Source of the DNA: CAYMDD01 sp964409675
Lineage (GTDB): Bacteria > Pseudomonadota > Alphaproteobacteria > Rickettsiales > SXRF01
Length of the DNA: 12,818 nt
Direction of reading: 5' to 3'
Assembly: GCA_964409675.1 (NCBI GenBank)
Contig: CAYPEF010000066.1
Coordinates: 1-12,818, forward strand
In this document: piece by piece, positions 7,186 through 12,818 of the stretch
How positions within the stretch are numbered: position 1 is the first letter of the stretch
Layout of the letters: the number at the start of each line of letters is the position of its first letter
Program-made: the position numbers and the translations under genes
Notes under the pieces: generated by a model
Told to the model about the DNA's origin: nothing
Database searches by the model: none
The model's input: the letters and a program-made list of their open reading frames with translations, nothing else

Positions 7186-8205
7186 ATGGCAGATCCACGC
7201 TTCTTCACATGTATAGGCCCGCACACGATTCAGGCCATTGCCGCGCTGACCGGCTGTACCGTCCCTAGCGACACGGATAAAATAATCCAGGATATCGCGC
7301 CGCTGGAGACCGCCGGCGAGGACGACGTCAGCTTCCTCGACAACACCAAATATATTGATGCGTTTACCAGAAGCCGTGCCGGAGCCTGTTTCACACGGCC
7401 TAAATTCGCCGCTCGCGCGCCGGCCGGCATGCTCCTGCTGCTCACCGACCAGCCCTACCTCGCCTTCACGCAGACGGCGCAGCTGTTTTACCCGGAAACC
7501 CAGCCAGAGCCTTTTATCTCGCCGCTTGCCATCATCGATGCCAGCTCGCAGGTAGGCGCCGGATGCCGTATCGAGGCCGGGGCCTGGATCGGCGCGGGCG
7601 CGCAGATCGGGGAGCGCTGTCATATCGGAGCGAATGCGGTGATTGAGCGGGCCGTCATTATCGGCGACGACTGCCGCATCGGCGCGCTCAGCTCGCTCAG
7701 CCACTGTATTCTTGGAAAGCGCGTGGTGCTGCATCCGGGCGTGCGCATCGGCCAGGATGGTTTCGGTTTCGCGCCGGGACCGCAGGGCATTCTCAAGGTG
7801 CCGCAGGTGGGCCGCGTGATCATCGAAGACGGAGTGGATATCGGCGCCAACACCTGCATCGACCGCGGCGCTGGCCCCGATACGTTCATCGGTGCGGGCA
7901 CCAAGATCGATAACCAGGTGCAGATCGGGCATAATACATATATCGGGCGCAACGTGCTGATCGCCGGCCAGACCGGCATCGGCGGCAGCTCGCGCATTGA
8001 AGACGGTGCGATGCTCGGCGGGCAAGTCGGCTCAGCAGGGCATGTCATGGTGGGTAAGGGCGCGCGTCTGGCAGCGCAATCCGGTATTGTCAGCGATATT
8101 CCGGCGGGCGCGACCTACGGCGGCTCACCTGCGGTTCCGATCATGGAATGGCACCGGCAATCGGCGTTTTTAAAAAAAGCGCTCAAGGGCAAAGGCGATG
8201 CCTGA
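7186..8205 (+). CDS. lpxD: UDP-3-O-acylglucosamine N-acyltransferase LpxD
   Basis: Third step of lipid A synthesis: transfers a hydroxyacyl chain from ACP to the 2-amino group of UDP-3-O-acyl-glucosamine in the cytosol. The product has 339 residues. An N-terminal uridine-binding domain (about 1-105) is followed by a left-handed beta-helix of hexapeptide repeats (IGAGAQIGERCHIGAN and others) and a C-terminal helical extension (MEWHRQSAFLKKAL). GQDGFGF and DNQVQIGHN are family motifs; the His in IGHN (residue 249) fits the catalytic base. The start at 7186 gives MADPRFF, as in other alphaproteobacterial LpxD proteins. An in-frame ATG at 7171 adds five residues but sits directly against the AGGAGA at 7165-7170. 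The 3' end overlaps the cupin gene by eight bases. Confidence 0.94.
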   Translation: MADPRFFTCIGPHTIQAIAALTGCTVPSDTDKIIQDIAPLETAGEDDVSFLDNTKYIDAFTRSRAGACFTRPKFAARAPAGMLLLLTDQPYLAFTQTAQLFYPETQPEPFISPLAIIDASSQVGAGCRIEAGAWIGAGAQIGERCHIGANAVIERAVIIGDDCRIGALSSLSHCILGKRVVLHPGVRIGQDGFGFAPGPQGILKVPQVGRVIIEDGVDIGANTCIDRGAGPDTFIGAGTKIDNQVQIGHNTYIGRNVLIAGQTGIGGSSRIEDGAMLGGQVGSAGHVMVGKGARLAAQSGIVSDIPAGATYGGSPAVPIMEWHRQSAFLKKALKGKGDA

Positions 8206-8548
8206 AATCAATTTTACACTTCCTGTAAAAATTGAAACTATCCCTGAAGTTACCGTTACTCCCGGTTTTGATGCCCGCTTCGTGCATTCGCAGCACGCAA
8301 CACTCGCATTCTGGGTCATTGAAGAAGGCAGCCTGCTACCAATGCATTCCCACCCGCATGAGCGGATCAGCTATTTGACGGAAGGACGCTTTGCGCTTGT
8401 AATTGACGGTAAGTCCCATATGGTAAGCGCTGGTGAAATCGTGGTGATTCCGCCAAATACTCCACATTCCGGCGAGGCATTGACTTTCTGTCGGTTCATG
8501 GATGTATTTCACCCGGTACGCGAAGATTATCGAATGCAGGAGTTATGA
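8198..8548 (+). CDS. Small single-domain cupin, KdgF-like, inside the lipid A operon
   Basis: A 116-residue protein made of one cupin beta-barrel, with no signal peptide. Motif 1 is GSLLPMHSHPHERISYLTEG (44-63), with His50, His52, His54 and Glu55 as candidate metal ligands. Motif 2 is GEIVVIPPNTPH (79-90), with His90 as the last ligand. The C-terminal MDVFHPVRED (101-110) resembles the ending of KdgF, the cupin that linearises unsaturated uronates. No uronate-degradation gene is nearby. In common HxHPHEQ cupins the third ligand falls where Arg56 stands here, so metal binding may differ. The gene starts inside lpxD (8-bp overlap, AAGGG eight bases upstream) and ends in an ATGA overlap with fabZ. 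Its GC is about 48% by hand count, below sampled stretches of fabZ (55-67%). Substrate unknown. Confidence 0.88.
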   Translation: MPEINFTLPVKIETIPEVTVTPGFDARFVHSQHATLAFWVIEEGSLLPMHSHPHERISYLTEGRFALVIDGKSHMVSAGEIVVIPPNTPHSGEALTFCRFMDVFHPVREDYRMQEL

Positions 8549-8994
8549 CCGAAGTCAACGTCCCCATCCCCATCGAGCGCATCATGGAGATGATTCCGCA
8601 CCGCTACCCGTTTCTGCTGATTGACCGCGTGACGGAAGCAGTGCTCGACAGCCATGCTGTGTGCATTAAAAACGTCACGTTCAACGAGCCGCATTTCATC
8701 GGCCATTTCCCGAGCAAGCCGGTGATGCCGGGTGTGCTTATTATTGAAGCCATGGCGCAAACCTCGGCGGTGCTGGTGGTATCCACGCTGGGCGCATCGG
8801 CGGAAGGCAAGCTGGTGTATTTCATGTCAATCGACGAAGCACGCTTCCGCAAGCCGGTGGTGCCGGGCGATACGCTCGTCATCCGCGCCGAGAAGCAGCG
8901 CAGCCGCGGCAACGTGTGGAAATTCGCCTGCACCGCGCATGTGGGGGACGCCAAGGTGGCCGAAGCCGTAGTGTCGGCGATGATCGTGGATTAA
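8545..8994 (+). CDS. fabZ: 3-hydroxyacyl-ACP dehydratase FabZ
   Basis: Cytosolic hot-dog-fold dehydratase of type II fatty acid synthesis; removes water from (3R)-hydroxyacyl-ACP. It competes with LpxA and LpxD for the same hydroxyacyl-ACP pool, which explains its place between them. The 149-residue product is full length. PHRYPFLLIDRV (18-29) is the family signature. The catalytic pair is His54 in EPHFIGHFP and Glu68 in LIIEAMAQ, the same numbers as in E. coli FabZ. The ATG overlaps the cupin stop (ATGA), with an AGGAG only two bases upstream, so reinitiation from the cupin gene is likely. lpxA starts two bases after the stop. Confidence 0.96.
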   Translation: MTEVNVPIPIERIMEMIPHRYPFLLIDRVTEAVLDSHAVCIKNVTFNEPHFIGHFPSKPVMPGVLIIEAMAQTSAVLVVSTLGASAEGKLVYFMSIDEARFRKPVVPGDTLVIRAEKQRSRGNVWKFACTAHVGDAKVAEAVVSAMIVD

Positions 8995-8996
8995 AC

Positions 8997-9809
8997 ATGG
9001 CATCCATTCACGCCACCGCCATCGTAGCCCCGGAAGCAAGCATCGCTCCCAGCGCATCTATCGGTCCGTATTGCATCATCGGAGCGCATGTAACCATTGG
9101 TGAAAACGTGCGCCTGCTCAGCCATGTCTGCGTAGACGGGCATACTACCATCGGCAACGGCTGCACCATTTACCCGTTCGCCTCGCTCGGCTCTGCGCCG
9201 CAGGATCTGAAATATCACGGCGAAGCTTCACGCCTCACGATTGGCGAGCGGAACGTTATCCGCGAATATGTCACCATGAACCCCGGCACGGAAGGCGGCG
9301 GTATGCTGACCTCGGTCGGCGATGACTGCCTGTTCATGGTCGGCGCGCATGTGGCGCATGACTGCAAGGTCGGCAACCGGGTGATCATGGCCAATAACGC
9401 CACCCTCGCCGGGCATGTGGAAGTGGGCGAGCAGGTGGTGATCGGCGGACTGGCGGCAGTGCACCAGTTCGTGCGCATCGGCAAGCATGCCATCATCGGC
9501 GGCATGTCCGGGGTGGAGCATGACGTGATTCCCTACGGCTCGGTGATGGGCGAGCGCGCCTCACTGGCCGGCCTGAACCTGACCGGCCTCAAGCGCCGCG
9601 GCTTCGACCGCGAAGCGATTCACGCGCTGCGCGCCGCCTACCGGCAGCTGTTCGAGCTTGATGAAGGCACACTTGCGGAACGCGCTGAACAGGTGCGGAA
9701 ATACTTCTCCGAAAGCGAGCCGGTGCGCGATATGATCGGCTTTGTGCAGGCCCCGGGAAAGCGCTCGCTCTGCGTGCCGAAGGCGGAAGCCTATCAGCCG
9801 GATGAGTAA
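8997..9809 (+). CDS. lpxA: UDP-N-acetylglucosamine 3-O-acyltransferase LpxA
   Basis: First step of lipid A synthesis: transfers a 3-hydroxyacyl chain from ACP to the 3-OH of UDP-GlcNAc, or a related sugar, in the cytosol. The 270-residue protein is a left-handed beta-helix of hexapeptide repeats over about 1-185, with a helical C-terminal domain (REAIHALRAAYRQLFELDEG onward). The catalytic His121 in HVAHDCKVGN, His118, His140 in LAGHV, and the AVHQFVRIG segment match the LpxA active site. The start at 8997 gives MASIHATAIV, the normal family beginning, and avoids overlap with fabZ; a longer in-frame start at 8916 would lie inside fabZ. The gap to fabZ is two bases. Confidence 0.96.
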   Translation: MASIHATAIVAPEASIAPSASIGPYCIIGAHVTIGENVRLLSHVCVDGHTTIGNGCTIYPFASLGSAPQDLKYHGEASRLTIGERNVIREYVTMNPGTEGGGMLTSVGDDCLFMVGAHVAHDCKVGNRVIMANNATLAGHVEVGEQVVIGGLAAVHQFVRIGKHAIIGGMSGVEHDVIPYGSVMGERASLAGLNLTGLKRRGFDREAIHALRAAYRQLFELDEGTLAERAEQVRKYFSESEPVRDMIGFVQAPGKRSLCVPKAEAYQPDE

Positions 9810-9842
9810 ATAAGATAGCCCTCCCTTCGCCGCGGCGTAATC

Positions 9843-9923
9843 ATATATTTCATAAATTAAAAGTTTTCTTCCCGTCATTGCTTCGCTGCGCTTGCAATGA
9901 CGGTGGATGTTTATGAAATATAT
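9843..9923. repeat. Nested palindrome between lpxA and lpxI
   Basis: An outer perfect 14-bp inverted repeat (9843-9856 and 9910-9923, AT-rich) encloses an inner perfect 10-bp inverted repeat CCGTCATTGC/GCAATGACGG (9872-9881 and 9894-9903) around a GC-rich 12-base centre. The core resembles the GTCATTGC...GCAATGAC short dispersed repeats known from many alphaproteobacterial and other genomes; that family assignment is from memory. An 11-base part, CGTCATTGCTT, recurs at 9951-9961. It could end the lpxA transcript in either direction, but no clear T-run follows it. Confidence 0.7.
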
Positions 9924-9959
9924 TATTTCTCTCAATGGGTGAGAAAGCGGCGTCATTGC

Positions 9960-9988
9960 TTGAGCAGGCACGGATAATTGTCTATAGT
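9960..9988 (+). promoter_or_regulatory. Sigma70-like promoter for lpxI-lpxB
   Basis: TTGAGC (9960-9965) and TATAGT (9983-9988) are separated by 17 bases, a good housekeeping match. Transcription would begin near 9995, only about 18 bases before the lpxI ATG at 10013. That start is after the in-frame ATG at 9935, which supports the shorter LpxI. The -35 box overlaps the partial repeat copy at 9951-9961. Confidence 0.6.
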
Positions 9989-10012
9989 CGCGCTTTCATT
10001 ACTCTTTTTGCC

Positions 10013-10849
10013 ATGCCTGAACCTTTTCTTACTGCGCAATCTCCGCTGGGCATCATCGCCGGAAACGGACAGCTGCCGTTGCAGCTGGCGCAAGCCTGCG
10101 TTGCGCGGCAGCGGCCCGTGTTCATCCTGGGTTTTGACGGCACTACCGACATGACGTTTTTTGCGCACATGCCGCATGCAAGCGTGCGTATCGGCGCGGT
10201 CGGCGAAGCGCTGGAGCGGTTGCGCGCGGCGGACGTTAAGCAACTGGTGATGGCCGGCGGCATGAAGCGCCCCTCGTTCACCTCGCTCAAGCCCGATGCC
10301 AAAGGGGTGAAACTGCTGACGCGGCTGGGCAAATCTTTTTTCGGCGGCGACGATGCGCTGCTTCGGCAGGTCATTGGCTTTCTGGAAGAAGAAGGATTCA
10401 GCATCGTGGGTGTGCAGGATATACTCATTGATATTCCCGCCCCTGCCGGAAGCCTCGGCGCGGCAGCGCCGGATGCAAGGCAGTTGCAGGATATCGCGCT
10501 CGGCCTGGAAGCTGCGCGGGCGCTGGGCCGCGAGGATGCAGGCCAGGCCGTGATTGTGGACCGCGGGGAAGTGCTGGACCGGGAAGATGCCGAGGGCACG
10601 GCGGCGTTAATCAGGCGCCACGGCGCGCGCGCGAAATCGCCCTCTCCTTCCGGCATTCTGGTAAAAGCCAGAAAGCCTTCGCAGGAGAACCGCGCCGATC
10701 TGCCCGCCATCGGGCCTGACACGGTTGAGCAGGCGCACGCGGCAGGGCTGGCCGGTATCGCCGTGGAGGCCGGGCATGCGCTTATCATTCACCGCGGCGA
10801 CACGCTTGCCGCCGCCGACCGTTACGGGATATTTATTTATGGAATCTGA
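10013..10849 (+). CDS. lpxI: UDP-2,3-diacylglucosamine diphosphatase LpxI
   Basis: Cytosolic hydrolase of lipid A synthesis: cleaves UDP-2,3-diacylglucosamine to lipid X and UMP. It replaces LpxH, to which it is unrelated, in alphaproteobacteria. The 278-residue product starts PLGIIAGNGQLPLQLA, as the family does. It keeps GKSFFGGDDALLR (106-118), GREDAGQAVIVDRG (172-185), and RADLPAIGPDT (227-237), whose Asp229 matches the position reported as essential in Caulobacter LpxI. The ATG at 10013 is preferred over the one at 9935 because the added 26 residues are not family-like and a promoter lies between the two. There is no clear Shine-Dalgarno at 10013, in keeping with a very short leader. The 3' end runs into lpxB. 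Confidence 0.93.
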   Translation: MPEPFLTAQSPLGIIAGNGQLPLQLAQACVARQRPVFILGFDGTTDMTFFAHMPHASVRIGAVGEALERLRAADVKQLVMAGGMKRPSFTSLKPDAKGVKLLTRLGKSFFGGDDALLRQVIGFLEEEGFSIVGVQDILIDIPAPAGSLGAAAPDARQLQDIALGLEAARALGREDAGQAVIVDRGEVLDREDAEGTAALIRRHGARAKSPSPSGILVKARKPSQENRADLPAIGPDTVEQAHAAGLAGIAVEAGHALIIHRGDTLAAADRYGIFIYGI

Positions 10850-12047
10850 GCATGACATGGAAAACCCGCTGATTATCTACCTGATTGCCGGCGAAGCGTC
10901 CGGCGACAGTCTTGGCGCGGGGCTGATGCAGGCCCTGCGCGAGCAAATGCAGGGCAAGGTGATATTCCACGGCATAGGCGGCGAGAAAATGCAGGCACAA
11001 GGCCTGAAAAGCCTTTTTCCCTATAGCGACCTGTCGGTGATGGGGTTCGCCGAAATTCTGCCGCATATGCTGAAGCTGCTTACACGCATCGAACAGGCCG
11101 CCGACGATATCGAGGCCAAGCACCCGGACGTGGTGATCAGTATCGACTCGCCCGGCTTTACTTTACGGGTGGCGAAGAAAGTCCAGCGTCTGCGCGCCCG
11201 CGGCATGAAGCTGGTGCATTATGTGGCGCCGACCGTATGGGCCTATAAGCCCGAGCGCGCCGCCGCCTGCGCCGCCCTGTTCGATCACATGCTGCTGCTG
11301 CTGCCGTTTGAGCCGCCCTATTTTACCAAGGAAGGGCTTGCCTGCACCTATGTGGGGCATCCGTCGGTATGGCGAGGCAACCCCAGGGGCGATGCCCAGG
11401 GGTTTTATGAAAAATACCAGATTCCGCCTGAGGCGCCGGTGATTTCCCTGCTGCCGGGCAGCCGCCTGAACGAGGTGAAGCGCCACATGCCGGTCTTTGC
11501 CGGAGCCATGCTGATGGCCGCCGAAAGCAGGCGGCTGAAGGACATGGTGCTGGCGGTGCCGGTGCCGCGCTCCATGCTGGAAAGCGTGGTGCCGTTTTTC
11601 GAGGGCTGCCCGTTCCGCACCGTGCTGGTAAGCGAGGATGAAGACCGTCGCAACGCCATCGCCGCCAGCCGGTTCGCGCTGGTAAAATCGGGCACCATTT
11701 CCATGGAGGTGGCTTACCAGGGAACGCCGATGATCATCGCCTACCGCGCTAACCGCCTCTCCGCCTGGATCGTGAAACGGCTGATCAGCATCCGGTTTGT
11801 CAACCTGATTAATATCGTGCGGCAAAAGGAAGTCATCCCTGAATTTTTGCAGGACGCGTGCAATGCGCCCTTCCTGGCCAATGCCGGTTCCGCCTTGCTG
11901 GCCCCGGATAGCCAGATAAAGCAAATGCGCGAGGAAATCCGCCACGCAATCGACGGCATGCAACCCCCTACCTCCCAAGCACCCGCGCAAGTTGCAGCCG
12001 GCGCTATTATTTCATTGGTTCGGCCGGAAAAAAAGGAATTGTCATAA
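10839..12047 (+). CDS. lpxB: Lipid-A-disaccharide synthase LpxB
   Basis: GT-B-fold, family GT19 glycosyltransferase that joins UDP-2,3-diacylglucosamine to lipid X (the LpxI product), giving the disaccharide 1-phosphate; peripheral at the cytosolic face of the inner membrane. From 10839 the product has 402 residues. AGEASGD (17-23), the conserved Asp103 in SIDSPGF, YVAPTVWAYKPER (128-140), YVGHP (171-175), LLPGSRLNEV (204-213) and the KSGTISMEVAYQGTP stretch near 283-298 are all family blocks. The start at 10839 has a GGGA nine bases upstream and overlaps lpxI by 11 bases. A second ATG at 10857 (MENPLIIY) is almost equally good. The 12,048-12,124 gap after it contains a promoter and no evident terminator. 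Confidence 0.95.
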   Translation: MESEHDMENPLIIYLIAGEASGDSLGAGLMQALREQMQGKVIFHGIGGEKMQAQGLKSLFPYSDLSVMGFAEILPHMLKLLTRIEQAADDIEAKHPDVVISIDSPGFTLRVAKKVQRLRARGMKLVHYVAPTVWAYKPERAAACAALFDHMLLLLPFEPPYFTKEGLACTYVGHPSVWRGNPRGDAQGFYEKYQIPPEAPVISLLPGSRLNEVKRHMPVFAGAMLMAAESRRLKDMVLAVPVPRSMLESVVPFFEGCPFRTVLVSEDEDRRNAIAASRFALVKSGTISMEVAYQGTPMIIAYRANRLSAWIVKRLISIRFVNLINIVRQKEVIPEFLQDACNAPFLANAGSALLAPDSQIKQMREEIRHAIDGMQPPTSQAPAQVAAGAIISLVRPEKKELS

Positions 12048-12060
12048 TTCTGTAAACTCA

Positions 12061-12088
12061 TTGACCTATACTGGATAGGCGCTATTGT
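12061..12088 (+). promoter_or_regulatory. Sigma70-like promoter for the serine-rich gene
   Basis: TTGACC (12061-12066) and TATTGT (12083-12088) are separated by 16 bases, in the 77-base gap after lpxB. A start near 12095 would leave a leader of about 30 bases before the GTG at 12125. It suggests that the downstream gene is transcribed independently of the lpx operon. Confidence 0.55.
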
Positions 12089-12124
12089 AGTGCCCGTTTA
12101 AACATATCTCGCAAGGTTCCAGGC

Positions 12125-12818
12125 GTGAAGCAATCGGCAGGGAAGGATAGCAAAAACAAGCGCCTATTGCGTGCAGCGGGCTTCGCTTCCCTTGCCCTGA
12201 TCACCACCCATCTCACCACGCTCCAAGCCCCCTCTCCCTCCCTCAGCGGCTACGAACCTCCAAGCAGCTACGCATGGAATAAAATCGGGGAGGAGATTCG
12301 GAGATTTTCGCCCTCTGCAAAGGATATCTCCCGACCGCGTCCTCATTTCCTGTTGCCGGAATCGCTTCCGCTGCCTGAACCGTATTTTACCCCCCTGGCG
12401 CAGGTTAAGCTAAATACTCTGCATGAATTTGCCGGACTGTTTCCGGAACCGGAGCCCGTTGCATTACCGTTCAATCCATTTCCAGAGCCATTCAGCTTCC
12501 CCCTGCCGGAGCCGGTGCCGCAACCATTATTTACATTTGCATCGCCAGTACGCGGCCAGTCAAATTTTGACCTGCATGATTCTGCCGCGCTTATGTGGAT
12601 GGCAAGTTTTATTGAAGATCTTGCATATCAGAAATCCATCGCCGATATTTTTATTCCCCCGGCCGAAGCGCAGGTAGGCTCATATTTTCCGCCACCGCTT
12701 TCCAGTTCGTCCAGCTCATCCGGCTCCTCCAGCTCTTCCAGTTCGTCCAGCTCTTCCAGTTCGTCCAGCTCTTCCAGTTCGTCCAGCTCTTCCAGTTCGT
12801 CCAGCTCTTCCAGTTCGT
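12125..12818 (+). CDS. Probable exported Pro-rich/poly-serine protein (partial, continues past window)
   Basis: An uninterrupted frame of 231 codons starts at GTG 12125 and runs off the window end without a stop. An AAGG lies eight bases upstream and a promoter precedes it. I do not recognise a family. Residues 1-35 look like a signal peptide or anchor: a Lys/Arg-rich start (KDSKNKRLLR), then AAGFASLALITTHLTTLQA. Residues 36-192 are rich in Pro, Glu, Phe and Leu, with repeated PEP/PEPxP motifs (LPEPYF, FPEPEP, FPEPF, LPEPVPQP). Residues 193-231 are all serine except Gly200. Such poly-serine stretches often act as flexible linkers between exported domains, so more domains probably follow; this is inference. 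An opposing open frame in the repeat (12628-12818, acidic) is less likely to be real. Many alphaproteobacteria have other genes after lpxB. Confidence 0.65.
   Translation, partial: MKQSAGKDSKNKRLLRAAGFASLALITTHLTTLQAPSPSLSGYEPPSSYAWNKIGEEIRRFSPSAKDISRPRPHFLLPESLPLPEPYFTPLAQVKLNTLHEFAGLFPEPEPVALPFNPFPEPFSFPLPEPVPQPLFTFASPVRGQSNFDLHDSAALMWMASFIEDLAYQKSIADIFIPPAEAQVGSYFPPPLSSSSSSSGSSSSSSSSSSSSSSSSSSSSSSSSSSSSSSS
12701..12818 (+). repeat. 18-bp in-frame tandem repeat encoding poly-serine
   Basis: From 12728 to 12817 the unit TCCAGCTCTTCCAGTTCG is repeated five times without error, and the window ends in the next unit. Positions 12701-12727 are diverged copies of the 9-base half-units, with TCA and GGC TCC variants. 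Each unit is six serine codons using TCC, AGC, TCT, TCC, AGT and TCG. Because 18 is a multiple of three, gain or loss of units keeps the frame, so length is probably variable between strains. Confidence 0.9.

Noticed and set aside
7114..8025. 303-codon minus-strand frame opposite lpxD
   Set aside because: It mirrors the strong hexapeptide-repeat coding pattern of lpxD in a GC-rich region; its composition is His/Arg/Ala-rich and has no family resemblance.
8916..8996. N-terminal extension of LpxA starting at 8916
   Set aside because: It lies inside fabZ in another frame; the added residues are Arg/Gly-rich and unlike the LpxA beginning.
9561..9971. 136-codon minus-strand frame across the end of lpxA and the palindrome
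   Set aside because: Most of it is antisense to lpxA; the rest (HCKRSEAM) is translated dispersed repeat, a common source of false proteins.
10725..10838. N-terminal extension of LpxB starting at 10725
   Set aside because: It would overlap lpxI by 125 bases, and the extra residues do not resemble LpxB, which normally begins about 10-16 residues before AGEASGD.
12628..12818. Reverse-strand open frame through the serine repeat, reading as acidic ELEELD repeats and ending at a TGA at 12628
   Set aside because: It is a mirror of the repeat and ends soon after leaving it. The forward frame is longer (231 codons) and has a promoter, ribosome binding site and signal-like start. It cannot be fully excluded without the sequence beyond the window.
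1..12818. CRISPR array, prophage, transposase, toxin-antitoxin or biosynthetic cluster
   Set aside because: I looked for spaced direct repeats and for signature proteins and saw none. The only tandem repeat is the coding 18-bp unit at the end, which has no spacers.

Overview
The window is a densely packed, all-plus-strand cell-envelope biogenesis cluster, most likely from an alphaproteobacterium of moderate-to-high GC. The gene order uppS-cdsA-dxr-rseP-bamA-skp-lpxD-(cupin)-fabZ-lpxA-lpxI-lpxB is the classic envelope cluster. The use of LpxI rather than LpxH for UDP-2,3-diacylglucosamine hydrolysis, placed between lpxA and lpxB, and an RseP with a single recognisable PDZ domain, point to Alphaproteobacteria. 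I cannot assign an order or genus from the sequence.

Layout. Positions 1-129 hold an intergenic palindromic repeat. uppS, cdsA, dxr and rseP (130-3846) form a translationally coupled unit for undecaprenyl carrier synthesis, phospholipid activation, isoprenoid precursor supply and intramembrane proteolysis. It ends at a strong intrinsic terminator at 3895-3927, which lies inside a second, inverted copy of the upstream repeat. bamA and skp (4131-7069) encode outer-membrane protein assembly and its periplasmic chaperone. A long hairpin separates skp from lpxD. lpxD, a small cupin gene, fabZ and lpxA (7186-9809) follow with overlapping or nearly touching ends. A nested palindrome and a sigma70-like promoter precede lpxI and lpxB (10013-12047). 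A second sigma70-like promoter drives a new gene that runs off the window end.

Together the products make and place the envelope: UppS and Dxr supply the lipid carrier and its precursors, CdsA makes CDP-diacylglycerol, FabZ supplies hydroxyacyl-ACP chemistry, LpxA, LpxD, LpxI and LpxB build the lipid A disaccharide, and BamA, Skp and RseP assemble and monitor the outer membrane.

Two genes do not belong to the canonical set. The first is a 116-residue KdgF-like cupin (8198-8548), about 48% GC by hand count, wedged between lpxD and fabZ with overlaps on both sides. The second is a GTG-initiated open frame (12125 to the window end) encoding a probable exported protein, rich in Pro-Glu-Pro motifs and then almost pure serine, encoded by an 18-bp in-frame tandem repeat. 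These two, plus the dispersed palindromes, are the most unusual content. I see no CRISPR array, tRNA, rRNA, transposase or integrase. No gene-free stretch exceeds 300 bases; the longest is 3847-4130.
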